Of a stretch of DNA of 22,551 bases, positions 15,163-22,551 are shown piece after piece. A program made the position numbers and the translations under genes. The DNA is taken from contig CAYOTM010000012.1 in NCBI GenBank assembly GCA_964406935.1, forward strand, positions 1 through 22,551, in the 5' to 3' direction. The stretch's first letter is position 1. Every line of letters begins with the position of its first letter. This DNA is from PWHG01 sp964406935. Its GTDB lineage: Bacteria > Patescibacteriota > Patescibacteriia > Patescibacteriales > UBA12465. The notes beneath the pieces are model-generated. The model worked only from the letters and a program-made list of their open reading frames with translations. It searched no databases and had not been told where the DNA came from.

Positions 15163-16710
15163 TTAATCTTTAATTTCAATTTTAATTCGATCGGCTAAGT
15201 AAGGGGCGCGAGTTAAAAATTTAGGAAAAAATTTAAGTTCAAAATCAGCCACTTCGGAAAAAGATTTTAAATATTCAGTGATTTGAGCTTCATTTAAACC
15301 AGATAACTGACGATTGTCAATGAATTCAGCGCTTTCTTTCAAGCGAGTTGCCCCACTGAAATTAGCTGAAATATTAGCGGTTTTTTGTTCTAAATCAAAT
15401 TCAATTAAATTATAAGTGATGTCTTCGGAATTAAATGAGGTTAATATTTTATCATCAGGTAAACTAAAAGCTAATTTCGCGCGTAATATTTCTTCGGATC
15501 GCTCCTTGGAAAAGCGAATAATGACTGCTTGATTTTCCGCTTTGGCTAAAAAATCTTCTGCGCTATCATTTAAATCGGCTCCTAGGGTTAATAAGCTTTT
15601 ATTTTCTTCAATAAAGTAAGCAACTGCCTCTCCTGGTTTAGTTTGCCAGGCGATTTCCTGTTTTAATTTTTCAGTGAGAGCTTTACGAAGATCATTAGCG
15701 GCTAAATCGATGTCTCGTTGTCGAACGTAAGTATTAACTTTACCTCGGTATTCAAACTTCTCTTGACTCTCTGCATAAATTTGATCTTGCAGTCCCAACC
15801 ATAAACCAGGAATAGTAAATCGACTAGGCTCAATAGCCATTTCTGGATTTATTTGATCAGAATAAACTTCTACTTCAACTGAACCGCCAGCCGGCACAGT
15901 TACTCCTTCTTTAATCCTAAATAATTTTTGATCAGCTGTTAATAAACGAGTAGTCGCTATTAAAGGTTGGTTGCGCGTATAATTATTATAAATAGTCACT
16001 TTACCAATAATTTCTTCGCCAATATTTTCCTCACCAGTCGCTGGATAGACTTTTTCTAAGGTAACTACTGTTGAAGTGACCACTCCGGGAACAACTTGAA
16101 GGCCGTCAATTGTGCTAGCTTCAACATTTTCCTTAACTTGAAATTGGACTGAATCAGAAATCGCTTCAGCGGCGGGAGTAACTACTACCACTAATTTAGT
16201 AACGGTAAAATAAGCAATAATTAATAAACTTAAGCCCACTAAAAATAAAAACCGCAAAACTAAGCGACGATATAAATTTAAAGATTTATTAGTAGGCGGA
16301 CTGTTTAATTCCTCTTCAGGTAATTTATCTTGCTTGGATTTTATTTCTTCGACTAATTCAGAAAAATATTTTTTTTGCGAATCAAGCTCATCAATATCAA
16401 CCACCTCTTCAATGAATTCTTGATTAGAAGCTAAAACAGCGTCTTGATCATCAGCAATGACATCAATCGTAATTGTTTTGGCTGGACGTTTAGGAGCTTC
16501 CACTATTTTTTCCTGTTCAACTAATTTAGGAGTTAAAGTTCTAACTAGCTGATCTTTTTTGGGGCTAGCCTCCTTTTTAGAACTAACCGCCTTTTTTGGA
16601 CTAGTCTTTTTAGGGGCTGTTTTTTTCACTCCAGTTTTTTTCTTTACTGTAGTTTTTTTCTTGCTATCTTCGCTCGCCTTTTTTTTGGCTTGAGTACTTT
16701 TTGAGGGCAT
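15163..16710 (-). CDS. Bitopic membrane protein with lysine-rich cytoplasmic tail and baseplate-J-like ectodomain
   Basis: The protein has 515 residues. Residues 1-52 are extremely Lys-rich with Pro, Ala, Ser and Thr (for example KKTAPKKTSPKK at 29-40), like a histone H1 tail. An acidic stretch (about 85-140) follows, then one membrane segment at about 150-172 preceded by arginines, so the tail faces the cytoplasm. The outer part contains KVTIYNNYTRNQPLIATTRL and FRIKEGVTVPAGGSVEVEV. These resemble the N-terminal domain of baseplate J/gp47-like proteins, and FTIPGLWLG follows. The C-terminus (LSGLNEAQITEYLKSFSEV to DRIKIEI) forms a small alpha-beta end domain. Function is unknown. The ATG at 16710 was chosen because a reading from TTG at 16800 would start at the expected transcription start. 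Confidence 0.85.
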   Translation of the reverse strand: MPSKSTQAKKKASEDSKKKTTVKKKTGVKKTAPKKTSPKKAVSSKKEASPKKDQLVRTLTPKLVEQEKIVEAPKRPAKTITIDVIADDQDAVLASNQEFIEEVVDIDELDSQKKYFSELVEEIKSKQDKLPEEELNSPPTNKSLNLYRRLVLRFLFLVGLSLLIIAYFTVTKLVVVVTPAAEAISDSVQFQVKENVEASTIDGLQVVPGVVTSTVVTLEKVYPATGEENIGEEIIGKVTIYNNYTRNQPLIATTRLLTADQKLFRIKEGVTVPAGGSVEVEVYSDQINPEMAIEPSRFTIPGLWLGLQDQIYAESQEKFEYRGKVNTYVRQRDIDLAANDLRKALTEKLKQEIAWQTKPGEAVAYFIEENKSLLTLGADLNDSAEDFLAKAENQAVIIRFSKERSEEILRAKLAFSLPDDKILTSFNSEDITYNLIEFDLEQKTANISANFSGATRLKESAEFIDNRQLSGLNEAQITEYLKSFSEVADFELKFFPKFLTRAPYLADRIKIEIKD

Positions 16711-16804
16711 AAACTTAATAAATTTACGTTGTATTTTTTTATAAAAATAGAACTCTCCTCCTGACGAAGAGTAATCATTAATCAAAAAATTAATAACCAA
16801 TTAG

Positions 16805-16833
16805 ATTATACCAAATTTTTAGTTAACTCACAA
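16805..16833 (-). promoter_or_regulatory. Promoter and leader of the lysine-tail membrane protein
   Basis: On the minus strand TTGTGA (16833-16828), a 17-base spacer and a perfect TATAAT (16810-16805) preceded by TGG form an extended -10 promoter. Transcription should start near 16798, leaving a leader of about 88 bases. The leader contains AGGAGGAG inside a small hairpin around 16751-16772, about 45 bases from the ATG and too far to act as its SD. Confidence 0.68.
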
Positions 16834-16865
16834 TAATTTATTAACTTATTAATTGGTTTGAGAAA

Positions 16866-19800
16866 TTAAACAACAATTGTTAATTTATCGCCAAAAGCTT
16901 GTTTCAAATTTTTTTGCAGACTGGCACAATTTTTAGTGCTTAAATCACTTTTTAAAACCTTGGCTTTATTGTCGACTATTACTTTAAAATAAACCGAATC
17001 TTTACCAGGATAAGCCGCTAAAATTTCTTGTAATTGACTTAAGTCGCTACTACTAGGGTTTTCCCTAAAAATTAAACGCAAGGCCTGTTTACTATTTTTT
17101 AGTGACTGATCAGTGGCTAAACTTGATGACGGAGGGTTGTTAGCAGCTAAGTCGGGAGCGACTTCGGGTGGAGTGCTTTGTTTGTTTACTTCTTTAGTCA
17201 CCGCCGCTTTTTTGTTAGCAAAATAACGACCGTTCGGACGACCATTATTATTTTGTCGCCAAGTTAATAATTTTTTCTTAAACTGATCAATCGAGTTAAG
17301 CGGATCCTGAGGATCAAGCAGACTAGCTTGATTAACTAATAATTTCAAATCACTATCTTTTTCTGATAAACGACCCTCACAAATAATCAACTTCCCTTCA
17401 ACCCACATTTCTGGATCTTCTTTTAAAAGGCGAGGAAAAATTAATAATTCCAAGCTAGCGGTTGGATCTTCTAATTTCGCAAAGAGCATTGATTCTCCGG
17501 AGCGAGTAATAATGCGTTTGATATTAGTAATGACACCCGCGATAATTAAAGATTCAGCTGTTTGAGAGGCGCGTAAGTCAGCAATATTTTTACTTAAATT
17601 TTCTAAATAATCACTAAACATCGATAAGGGGTGACGACTGATAAATAAGCCAAGTAATTCTTTTTCCCAATTAATTTTTTCCATCTCTGCTAAGGGTTCA
17701 ACTGGCATTAATTGAGGGCGAGCACTAGTCGCTAAGGCCGGCACATCAATAAATAAACTAGCTTGTTGACTATTAAGATTTTTAGAAATTTCTTTATTAA
17801 ATTGCAACAGTTTTTCTAGATTGGCTAGAAAAAAACCACGCTCCCCAAAACTATCTAAAGCCCCAGATTTAATTAAACTCTCTAAGGACTTTTTATTTAA
17901 ATCCTTATCAGTAATTCTCTCTAAAAAATTAAAAACTTCTGAGTAGGGGCCGTCAGCTTTACGTTCCTTAATTATTTCTTCAACAATATGCTCACCAATA
18001 TTTTTAATCGCATTTAAACCAAAGCGAATAGTATCGACGTGGGCCTTAGCGTCAACTGTTTTATTTTCCTTGGTTCCCGCCGTCACTACGGTAAAAGAAG
18101 CAAAAGATTCATTGATGTCGGGCGGCATAATTTTTAAGCCCATTTTTCTCGCTTCTTCAATCTCAATGGCAATCCGATCACTATCATGTTGATCGGCAGT
18201 TAACAGAGCGGCCATAAATTCCACTGGCCAATGAGCTTTGAGGTAGGCAGTTTGATAAGCAATTAAAGCATAGCAAGCGGCGTGACTACGATTAAAACCG
18301 TAACCAGCAAAAGGCTCAATAAAAGAAAAAATCTTTTCGGCTAATTCTTTATAAATACCATTTTTAACACAACCATCAATAAAGCGTTCTTTTTGCTCAG
18401 CTAATAACTTAGGAATTTTTTTACCCACTGCTTTGCGTAAAATATCCGCCTGTCCCATACTAAAACCGGCTAAATCTCGAGCGATTTGCATGATTTGTTC
18501 CTGATAAATCGCTACTCCGTAAGTTTTATCTAAAATATGTTCTAGCTTAGGATGAAGATAAGAAACTTTTTTTAGCCCCCGTTTACCACTAATATAATCA
18601 GGAATCCATTCCATCGGACCAGGCCGATAAAGGGCTACCATGGCAATAATGTCTTCAAATTCAGTGGGTTTTAATTCTCGCAAATAGCGCTTCATGCCTG
18701 AGGACTCAAATTGAAAAACACCAGTCGTTTGGCCATCTTTAAAGACTTTAAAAGTTTTTTTATCAGTCAACGGGATTTTATCAATATCAATAATTAAGCC
18801 GCGAGTATTTTTAATAATTTTAATAGCTGATTCAATAATCGTCAGGTTTTTTAAACCCAAGAAATCCATTTTAAGGAGACCTAAATCTTCAATCGCATGA
18901 AGAGAATATTGAGAAATTACACTTTTATCAGCTGAAGAGGCATATTGCACCGGAACATAATCCGTGAGAGGTTCGGGAGTAATTAAAACTCCACAAGCAT
19001 GAGTAGAGGTGTGACGAGCAACACCCTCTAAGCGCTTAGCGTAATCAATAATTTTTTTCGCCTCAGCTTCTTGTTGATAAATTTCCTTTAGCTCAGGCAC
19101 CGTGCTTAGGGCCTTTTCCAAAGAGGTAAACATTGGAATCATTTTTGATAGGCGGTCACAAAATTCATAAGGAGCTCCCAGGACTCGACCCACATCACGA
19201 ACAGCAGCCCGAGCAGCCATGGTTCCAAAAGTAATAATTTGAGCAACATGGTCTTTGCCGTATTTACTTTCCACATAACGAATTACTTCATCGCGACGAA
19301 TATCAGCAAAATCTAAATCAATATCCGGCATCGAAACCCGTTCCGGATTTAAAAAACGCTCAAATAACAAATCATATTTTAACGGGTCTAAGCTAGTAAT
19401 TCCGGTTAAATAACAAACCAAAGAGCCGGCCGCACTACCGCGACCAGGACCAACCACAATTTTCTGCTCCTTAGCCCAAGAAACAAAATCAGCAACAATT
19501 AAAAAGTAGGCTGGCCAACCCATTTTGGCAATCACTGATAGTTCATAATCTAGGCGCTCGATAATTTGTTCAGTCTGTAAGCCGTCTAATAGTTTGGAGT
19601 CAGCGACTTGCCACTGATTATTGGCTTGGCTTAAACTATAATATTTTAATAAACCCTGATAACACAAATGACGCAGGTAAGTGTTGCCATCAAAACCTTC
19701 AGGAACTGAAAAGTAAGGTAATTTAATTTCTCCTAAAGGCAAGTCTAGATTACACATTTTAGCAATTTTTTCTGTATTACGAATCGCCTCGGGAACATGG

Positions 19801-20570
19801 GCAAACACTTTTTCCATTTCTTGAGCAGGCCGCAGAGAATAATCACCAAAACCCTTCATCCGCATCCGATCAGGATCACTTAACTTCTTTTTATTTTGAA
19901 GACACAAAAGAATATCTTGGGCCTCATCATCTTCTTTATTAAAATAATGAGCATCGTTAGTAGCCACCAAAGGAACGCCTAATTCTTGGGAAAGTTTAAT
20001 TAATTGTTGATTAACTTTTTCCTGACCAATTAGCTCTGGATGATCCATAATTTCTAAATAAAAGTGGTCTGGACCAAACAGGGCTTGATAATCACCAATT
20101 CTTTTTTTTGCTTCCTTTATTTTATCCGCTAATATTAGCTGAGGAATTTCACCCCCCAAACAAGCGCTACAAGCAATTAAACCATCGTGATAGCGATTAA
20201 GAAGTTCCCAGTCAACTCGTGGTTTATAATAAAAGCCCTCAAGGTGAGCGGCTGAGATTAATTTAATTAAATTTTTATAACCTTGATAGTTTTTAACAAT
20301 CAGCAGAAGGTGATAATTAAAAGCATCGAGTTTAGTATTTTTATCTAAACGAGAATTCGGAGCTAAATAAGTTTCCACCCCAATAATTGGTTTAATGCCC
20401 GCTTTTTTACATTTCTGATAAAACTCCACAGCGCCATAAAGAGCCCCATGATCAGTAATCGCAGCGGCCCCACTTCCCTCCTCTTTGGCGCGATTAATTA
20501 GCTCATCAAACTTTAATAAGCCGTCAAGTAAGGAATAATGACTATGATTGTGGAGGTGGACGAAGGGCAT
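16866..20570 (-). CDS. dnaE: DNA polymerase III alpha subunit
   Basis: This is the replicative polymerase. The 1234-residue chain has the DnaE1 domain order. The N-terminal PHP domain (1-280) shows all nine expected metal ligands: H7, H9, D16, H41, E66, H87, C137, D206 and H208. The palm carries VVGPGRGSAAGS (372-383), PDIDLDF with catalytic D418 and D420, and KMDFLGL with D569. The fingers include YRPGPM and the GYGFNRSHAACYA stretch (757-769). An HhH region follows. QASLF at 936-940 fits the sliding-clamp binding consensus. An OB fold spans about 1007-1085. A low-complexity Asn/Pro/Ser linker (about 1105-1160) leads to a small C-terminal domain. The ATG has no SD and a promoter lies at 20608-20636. 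Confidence 0.97.
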   Translation of the reverse strand: MPFVHLHNHSHYSLLDGLLKFDELINRAKEEGSGAAAITDHGALYGAVEFYQKCKKAGIKPIIGVETYLAPNSRLDKNTKLDAFNYHLLLIVKNYQGYKNLIKLISAAHLEGFYYKPRVDWELLNRYHDGLIACSACLGGEIPQLILADKIKEAKKRIGDYQALFGPDHFYLEIMDHPELIGQEKVNQQLIKLSQELGVPLVATNDAHYFNKEDDEAQDILLCLQNKKKLSDPDRMRMKGFGDYSLRPAQEMEKVFAHVPEAIRNTEKIAKMCNLDLPLGEIKLPYFSVPEGFDGNTYLRHLCYQGLLKYYSLSQANNQWQVADSKLLDGLQTEQIIERLDYELSVIAKMGWPAYFLIVADFVSWAKEQKIVVGPGRGSAAGSLVCYLTGITSLDPLKYDLLFERFLNPERVSMPDIDLDFADIRRDEVIRYVESKYGKDHVAQIITFGTMAARAAVRDVGRVLGAPYEFCDRLSKMIPMFTSLEKALSTVPELKEIYQQEAEAKKIIDYAKRLEGVARHTSTHACGVLITPEPLTDYVPVQYASSADKSVISQYSLHAIEDLGLLKMDFLGLKNLTIIESAIKIIKNTRGLIIDIDKIPLTDKKTFKVFKDGQTTGVFQFESSGMKRYLRELKPTEFEDIIAMVALYRPGPMEWIPDYISGKRGLKKVSYLHPKLEHILDKTYGVAIYQEQIMQIARDLAGFSMGQADILRKAVGKKIPKLLAEQKERFIDGCVKNGIYKELAEKIFSFIEPFAGYGFNRSHAACYALIAYQTAYLKAHWPVEFMAALLTADQHDSDRIAIEIEEARKMGLKIMPPDINESFASFTVVTAGTKENKTVDAKAHVDTIRFGLNAIKNIGEHIVEEIIKERKADGPYSEVFNFLERITDKDLNKKSLESLIKSGALDSFGERGFFLANLEKLLQFNKEISKNLNSQQASLFIDVPALATSARPQLMPVEPLAEMEKINWEKELLGLFISRHPLSMFSDYLENLSKNIADLRASQTAESLIIAGVITNIKRIITRSGESMLFAKLEDPTASLELLIFPRLLKEDPEMWVEGKLIICEGRLSEKDSDLKLLVNQASLLDPQDPLNSIDQFKKKLLTWRQNNNGRPNGRYFANKKAAVTKEVNKQSTPPEVAPDLAANNPPSSSLATDQSLKNSKQALRLIFRENPSSSDLSQLQEILAAYPGKDSVYFKVIVDNKAKVLKSDLSTKNCASLQKNLKQAFGDKLTIVV

Positions 20571-20607
20571 GATAAAAATCTTAAATAATTAATAAGACTA
20601 TTTTATT

Positions 20608-20636
20608 ATTTTAGTATAGAGTCACTGACTTGGCAA
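20608..20636 (-). promoter_or_regulatory. dnaE: Promoter for dnaE
   Basis: On the minus strand TTGCCA (20636-20631), a 17-base spacer and TAAAAT (20613-20608) match the consensus at five of six bases in each box. Transcription should begin near 20601, about 30 bases before the dnaE ATG. It lies just past the parAB terminator, so dnaE is likely an independent unit. Confidence 0.72.
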
Positions 20637-20641
20637 ATAAT

Positions 20642-20669
20642 AAAAAACAACTAGAAAAGTTGTCTTTTT
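20642..20669 (-). terminator. Terminator after parB
   Basis: ACAACT (20647-20652) pairs with AGTTGT (20658-20663) around a 5-base loop. A/T runs on both sides extend the stem and supply a T tract (TTTTTTATTATTT) on the minus strand. It lies about 30 bases past the parB stop and before the dnaE promoter. It could also work from the plus strand. Confidence 0.75.
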
Positions 20670-20696
20670 ATTAAATAGGCAAAGAGGGTTAATAAA

Positions 20697-21587
20697 TTAG
20701 TGAAAAGTTGAAGACTGACGAATCTTTTGAATAATGGCTAACAATTCTTCTTCGGAATAAAATTCAATAATTAAACGACCACCTCGACCCTGACGTTTAA
20801 TGAATACCTTAGTGCCAAAGTGAGCTTGTAATTTTTCTTCTTGTTCGCGATCGCCCCCGTGATATTTTAAGCGAGCCTCTTTGGTGCCGCCAAGCTTTTT
20901 AATTAATTGATCGGTTTCACTAACTGACAAGCTATGCCGTAAAATCTTTTTAAAAATATTTAATTGTTGGTCAGGATCTTCAATTCCTAATAAATATTTA
21001 GCATGCGCCTCACTTAAATGACCAGAGGCTAAAGATTTTTGAATGGATTCAGGTAAGCTTAAGAGTCGCAAAGAATTAGTTAAACTAGAGCGAGCTTTGC
21101 CGACTTTTAAGGCGGCTTCTTCTTGGGTAAGATTAAATTCATCAATTAAACGCCGATAAGCAATCGCTGACTCAATCGGATTTAAGTCTTGGCGTTGTAA
21201 ATTTTCAATTAAGGCGAGCTCTAATTTTTTTTGTTCATCGGCTTGACGAATTAAAACTGGGACCGTATCAAGGCCCAATTCAATAGCGGCTCTCAAGCGC
21301 CGTTCGCCAGCAATTAATTGAAAACGATTGCCCTGACGAGTAACCACTAAAGGTTGCAAGATACCATGTTGACGAATAGAATCAACTAACTCTTGAAGGG
21401 CTTGATTAGCAAAAGAGGTTCGCGGCTGATAAGGATTGGCATCGATAAAATTAGGAGCTACCGGCCAAATCCGCTCTTCGTCACTGATTGTTACGGGAGT
21501 GGACTCTAAAGAAGTATCAGCTGGATCAAGGTTTAAAGTTTTTTTAGGAATTAACGAGCCAAGACCGCGACCTAAGGCTTGAGACAT
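20697..21587 (-). CDS. parB: Chromosome partitioning protein ParB
   Basis: ParB binds parS sites, uses CTP to close into a clamp that slides along DNA, and stimulates ParA. The 296-residue protein begins with the family's typical ALGRGLGSLIP (4-14), the region that contacts ParA. NPYQPR (51-56), ELVDSIRQHGILQPL and the CTP-binding LIAGERRLRAA (91-101) make up the N-terminal domain. ENLQRQDLNPIESA (128-141) completes it. The DNA-binding HTH domain follows, with LTQEEAALKVGKARSSLTN (153-171) and LSEAHAKYLL. A C-terminal dimerisation region ends the protein. It lies 11 bases after parA in one operon. No parS-like 16-base palindrome was seen in the window. Confidence 0.96.
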   Translation of the reverse strand: MSQALGRGLGSLIPKKTLNLDPADTSLESTPVTISDEERIWPVAPNFIDANPYQPRTSFANQALQELVDSIRQHGILQPLVVTRQGNRFQLIAGERRLRAAIELGLDTVPVLIRQADEQKKLELALIENLQRQDLNPIESAIAYRRLIDEFNLTQEEAALKVGKARSSLTNSLRLLSLPESIQKSLASGHLSEAHAKYLLGIEDPDQQLNIFKKILRHSLSVSETDQLIKKLGGTKEARLKYHGGDREQEEKLQAHFGTKVFIKRQGRGGRLIIEFYSEEELLAIIQKIRQSSTFH

Positions 21588-21598
21588 AAAATTAAAAA

Positions 21599-22363
21599 TT
21601 AATTTTCTAAGGCAATAATTTCCCGGGCTAAATTTTCATAAGCTTTGCCTCCCTTGGAGTTAGGATCATAATGTAAAATTGAACGACCATAGCTTGGGGC
21701 TTCCGCTAGCCGAACGGAACGTGGAATAATTGAGCGGAAAATTTTATCGGGAAAGTGACGATAAAGTTCTTCCATAACAGCACCGGATAATTTATTACGA
21801 CGATCAAACATAGTAATAACCGCCCCCATAATTTTTAAGGATGGCTTGAGATGGGCTTGAACTAAATTGATAGTTTCTAAAAGTTGCCCAAGGCCCTCTA
21901 GGGCATAGTATTCACTTTGGATGGGAATCAAAACCTCATCAGCGGCCGTCAAAGAATTAACCGTTAATAAACCTAAAGAAGGGGGGCCATCAATAATAAT
22001 ATAATCATAATTTTCCCCAATTGATTTTAAAGCCAATTGTAATCTAAATTCCCGATCCGGCAAATTAACTAACTCTACCCCAGCACCAGCTAAATTAGGG
22101 GTGGCGGGGGCTAAATGAAGAGTTGATTGTTTGGTGCGTTTAATAATTTTTGAAAACTCTATTTGACCAAGTAAGGCTTCATAAACACCAGATTCTAATT
22201 TATCAATCGCAAAACCTAAACCAGAGCTAGCATTGGCTTGAGGGTCAAGATCAATTAATAGGACTTGACGATCAAAGCTTGCCAAAAAAGACCCTAAATT
22301 AACGGCCGTAGTAGTTTTTCCGACGCCTCCCTTTTGATTAATAATAGCAATAATTTTTCCCAT
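21599..22363 (-). CDS. parA: Chromosome partitioning ATPase ParA (Soj)
   Basis: ParA is a DNA-binding ATPase that forms a gradient on the nucleoid and moves ParB-bound origins. The 254-residue protein is the short chromosomal type without an N-terminal HTH. The deviant Walker A motif KGGVGKTTTA lies at 11-20 with signature K11. LLIDLDPQANASSG and the Walker B-like DYIIIDGPPSLGLLT follow. IPIQSEYYALEGL and RSIIPRSVRLAEAPSYG are characteristic of Soj. The first gene of the parAB operon, it has a promoter at 22407-22435 and a short AT-rich leader without an SD. Confidence 0.97.
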   Translation of the reverse strand: MGKIIAIINQKGGVGKTTTAVNLGSFLASFDRQVLLIDLDPQANASSGLGFAIDKLESGVYEALLGQIEFSKIIKRTKQSTLHLAPATPNLAGAGVELVNLPDREFRLQLALKSIGENYDYIIIDGPPSLGLLTVNSLTAADEVLIPIQSEYYALEGLGQLLETINLVQAHLKPSLKIMGAVITMFDRRNKLSGAVMEELYRHFPDKIFRSIIPRSVRLAEAPSYGRSILHYDPNSKGGKAYENLAREIIALEN

Positions 22364-22406
22364 AAAAACTTAAACGACCATAAATAAAAAATCAGTCGCT
22401 ATTTAA

Positions 22407-22435
22407 ATTATACTTAAAAAGAAGAGCTTTGACAA
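22407..22435 (-). promoter_or_regulatory. parA: Promoter for parAB
   Basis: On the minus strand TTGTCA (22435-22430), a 17-base spacer and a perfect TATAAT (22412-22407) form a strong promoter. Transcription should begin near 22400, about 37 bases before the parA ATG. The leader can form a small hairpin (GCGAC with GTCGT) just before the start. Confidence 0.76.
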
Positions 22436-22448
22436 CTAATAATTTATT

Positions 22449-22477
22449 TTGACAAGAAGAGGCTTATTTATTATACT
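22449..22477 (+). promoter_or_regulatory. Promoter for tRNA-Leu
   Basis: TTGACA (22449-22454), a 17-base spacer and TATACT (22472-22477) give a near-perfect sigma-70 promoter. The start should fall near 22484, about 16 bases before the tRNA. A second TTGACAA lies 20 bases upstream and overlaps the divergent parA -35. Confidence 0.85.
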
Positions 22478-22499
22478 AACAAACATAATTGAATAAAGG

Positions 22500-22551
22500 G
22501 CCGCGATGGCGGAACTGGCAGACGCGCACGACTCAAACTCGTGTGGGAGCA
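22500..22551 (+). tRNA. tRNA-Leu (anticodon CAA), truncated by the window end
   Basis: The 5' acceptor strand GCCGCGA is followed by a Leu-type D arm (TGGCGGAACTGGCAGACGC). The anticodon stem is CACGA/TCGTG around the loop CTCAAAC, giving anticodon CAA, which reads UUG. The final bases (TGGGAGCA) begin the long variable arm expected of a class II tRNA. The T arm and acceptor 3' strand lie beyond the window, so the exact first base (22500) is assigned by analogy. Confidence 0.93.

Noticed and set aside
16711..16800. 30-residue extension of the lysine-tail membrane protein from TTG at 16800
   Set aside because: It would begin at the predicted transcription start and has no conserved character. 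The ATG at 16710 precedes the lysine-rich tail cleanly.
175..22363. Alternative genetic code (TGA read as Gly), as in some CPR lineages
   Set aside because: All genes are full length under the standard bacterial code with no in-frame TGA needing recoding.
20571..22499. parS centromere site near parAB
   Set aside because: No 16-base palindrome resembling TGTTTCACGTGAAACA was found in the gaps or genes read here.
1..22551. CRISPR array, insertion sequence, prophage or restriction-defence module
   Set aside because: No regularly spaced repeats, transposase, terminal inverted repeats with target duplications or phage genes were seen. The baseplate-like domain stands alone.

Overview
The window is AT-rich, gene-dense bacterial DNA with very short intergenic gaps. 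It carries 17 protein genes, one complete and one truncated tRNA gene, and no insertion sequence, phage module or CRISPR array. The mix of features suggests a Candidate Phyla Radiation (Patescibacteria) genome, probably of a Parcubacteria-like group. These features are an archaeal/DhnA-type class I aldolase, an L31 with a basic tail, a DUF3048 protein, a membrane protein with a baseplate-J-like ectodomain, and starts without Shine-Dalgarno (SD) sequences. That assignment is inference from gene content and style; no phylogeny was run. The standard bacterial code fits: every gene reads through at full length, and all stops are TAA or TAG.

Layout. Bases 1-175: tRNA-Gln(CTG) on the minus strand with an intrinsic terminator. 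Bases 175-2119: lysS and greA, minus strand. Bases 2185-7406: a minus-strand surface-polysaccharide operon. In transcription order it encodes a flippase, a GT4 glycosyltransferase, a GT2 glycosyltransferase, a small membrane-anchored DUF192 protein and an O-antigen ligase/polymerase-like membrane protein. A consensus promoter with an extended -10 lies upstream, followed by a leader that contains a terminator-like hairpin. Bases 7658-10117: plus-strand translation genes rpmE, prfA and prmC. Between rpmE and prfA lie a very long terminator hairpin, a GC-richer candidate small RNA on the minus strand, and a near-consensus prfA promoter.

Bases 10141-14055: minus-strand operon. In transcription order it holds an unknown single-pass membrane protein, rodA, rplY (L25) and a DUF3048 protein, with a terminator-like hairpin between rodA and rplY. 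Bases 14133-15095: class I fructose-bisphosphate aldolase on the plus strand. Bases 15163-16710: a large membrane protein with a histone-H1-like lysine-rich cytoplasmic tail. Bases 16866-20570: dnaE, the replicative polymerase, with all PHP metal-binding residues apparently present. Bases 20697-22363: parB and parA, the chromosome partition pair. Bases 22500-22551: the 5' part of a tRNA-Leu(CAA), divergent from parA and with a consensus promoter.

Functionally the window covers translation (lysS, rpmE, prfA, prmC, rplY, tRNAs), transcript elongation (greA), replication and segregation (dnaE, parAB), cell shape (rodA) and surface polysaccharide assembly. Most genes are housekeeping. The least explained elements are the candidate RNA at 8078-8184, the leader hairpins before the polysaccharide operon and rplY, and the two unfamiliar membrane proteins at 13126-14055 and 15163-16710.
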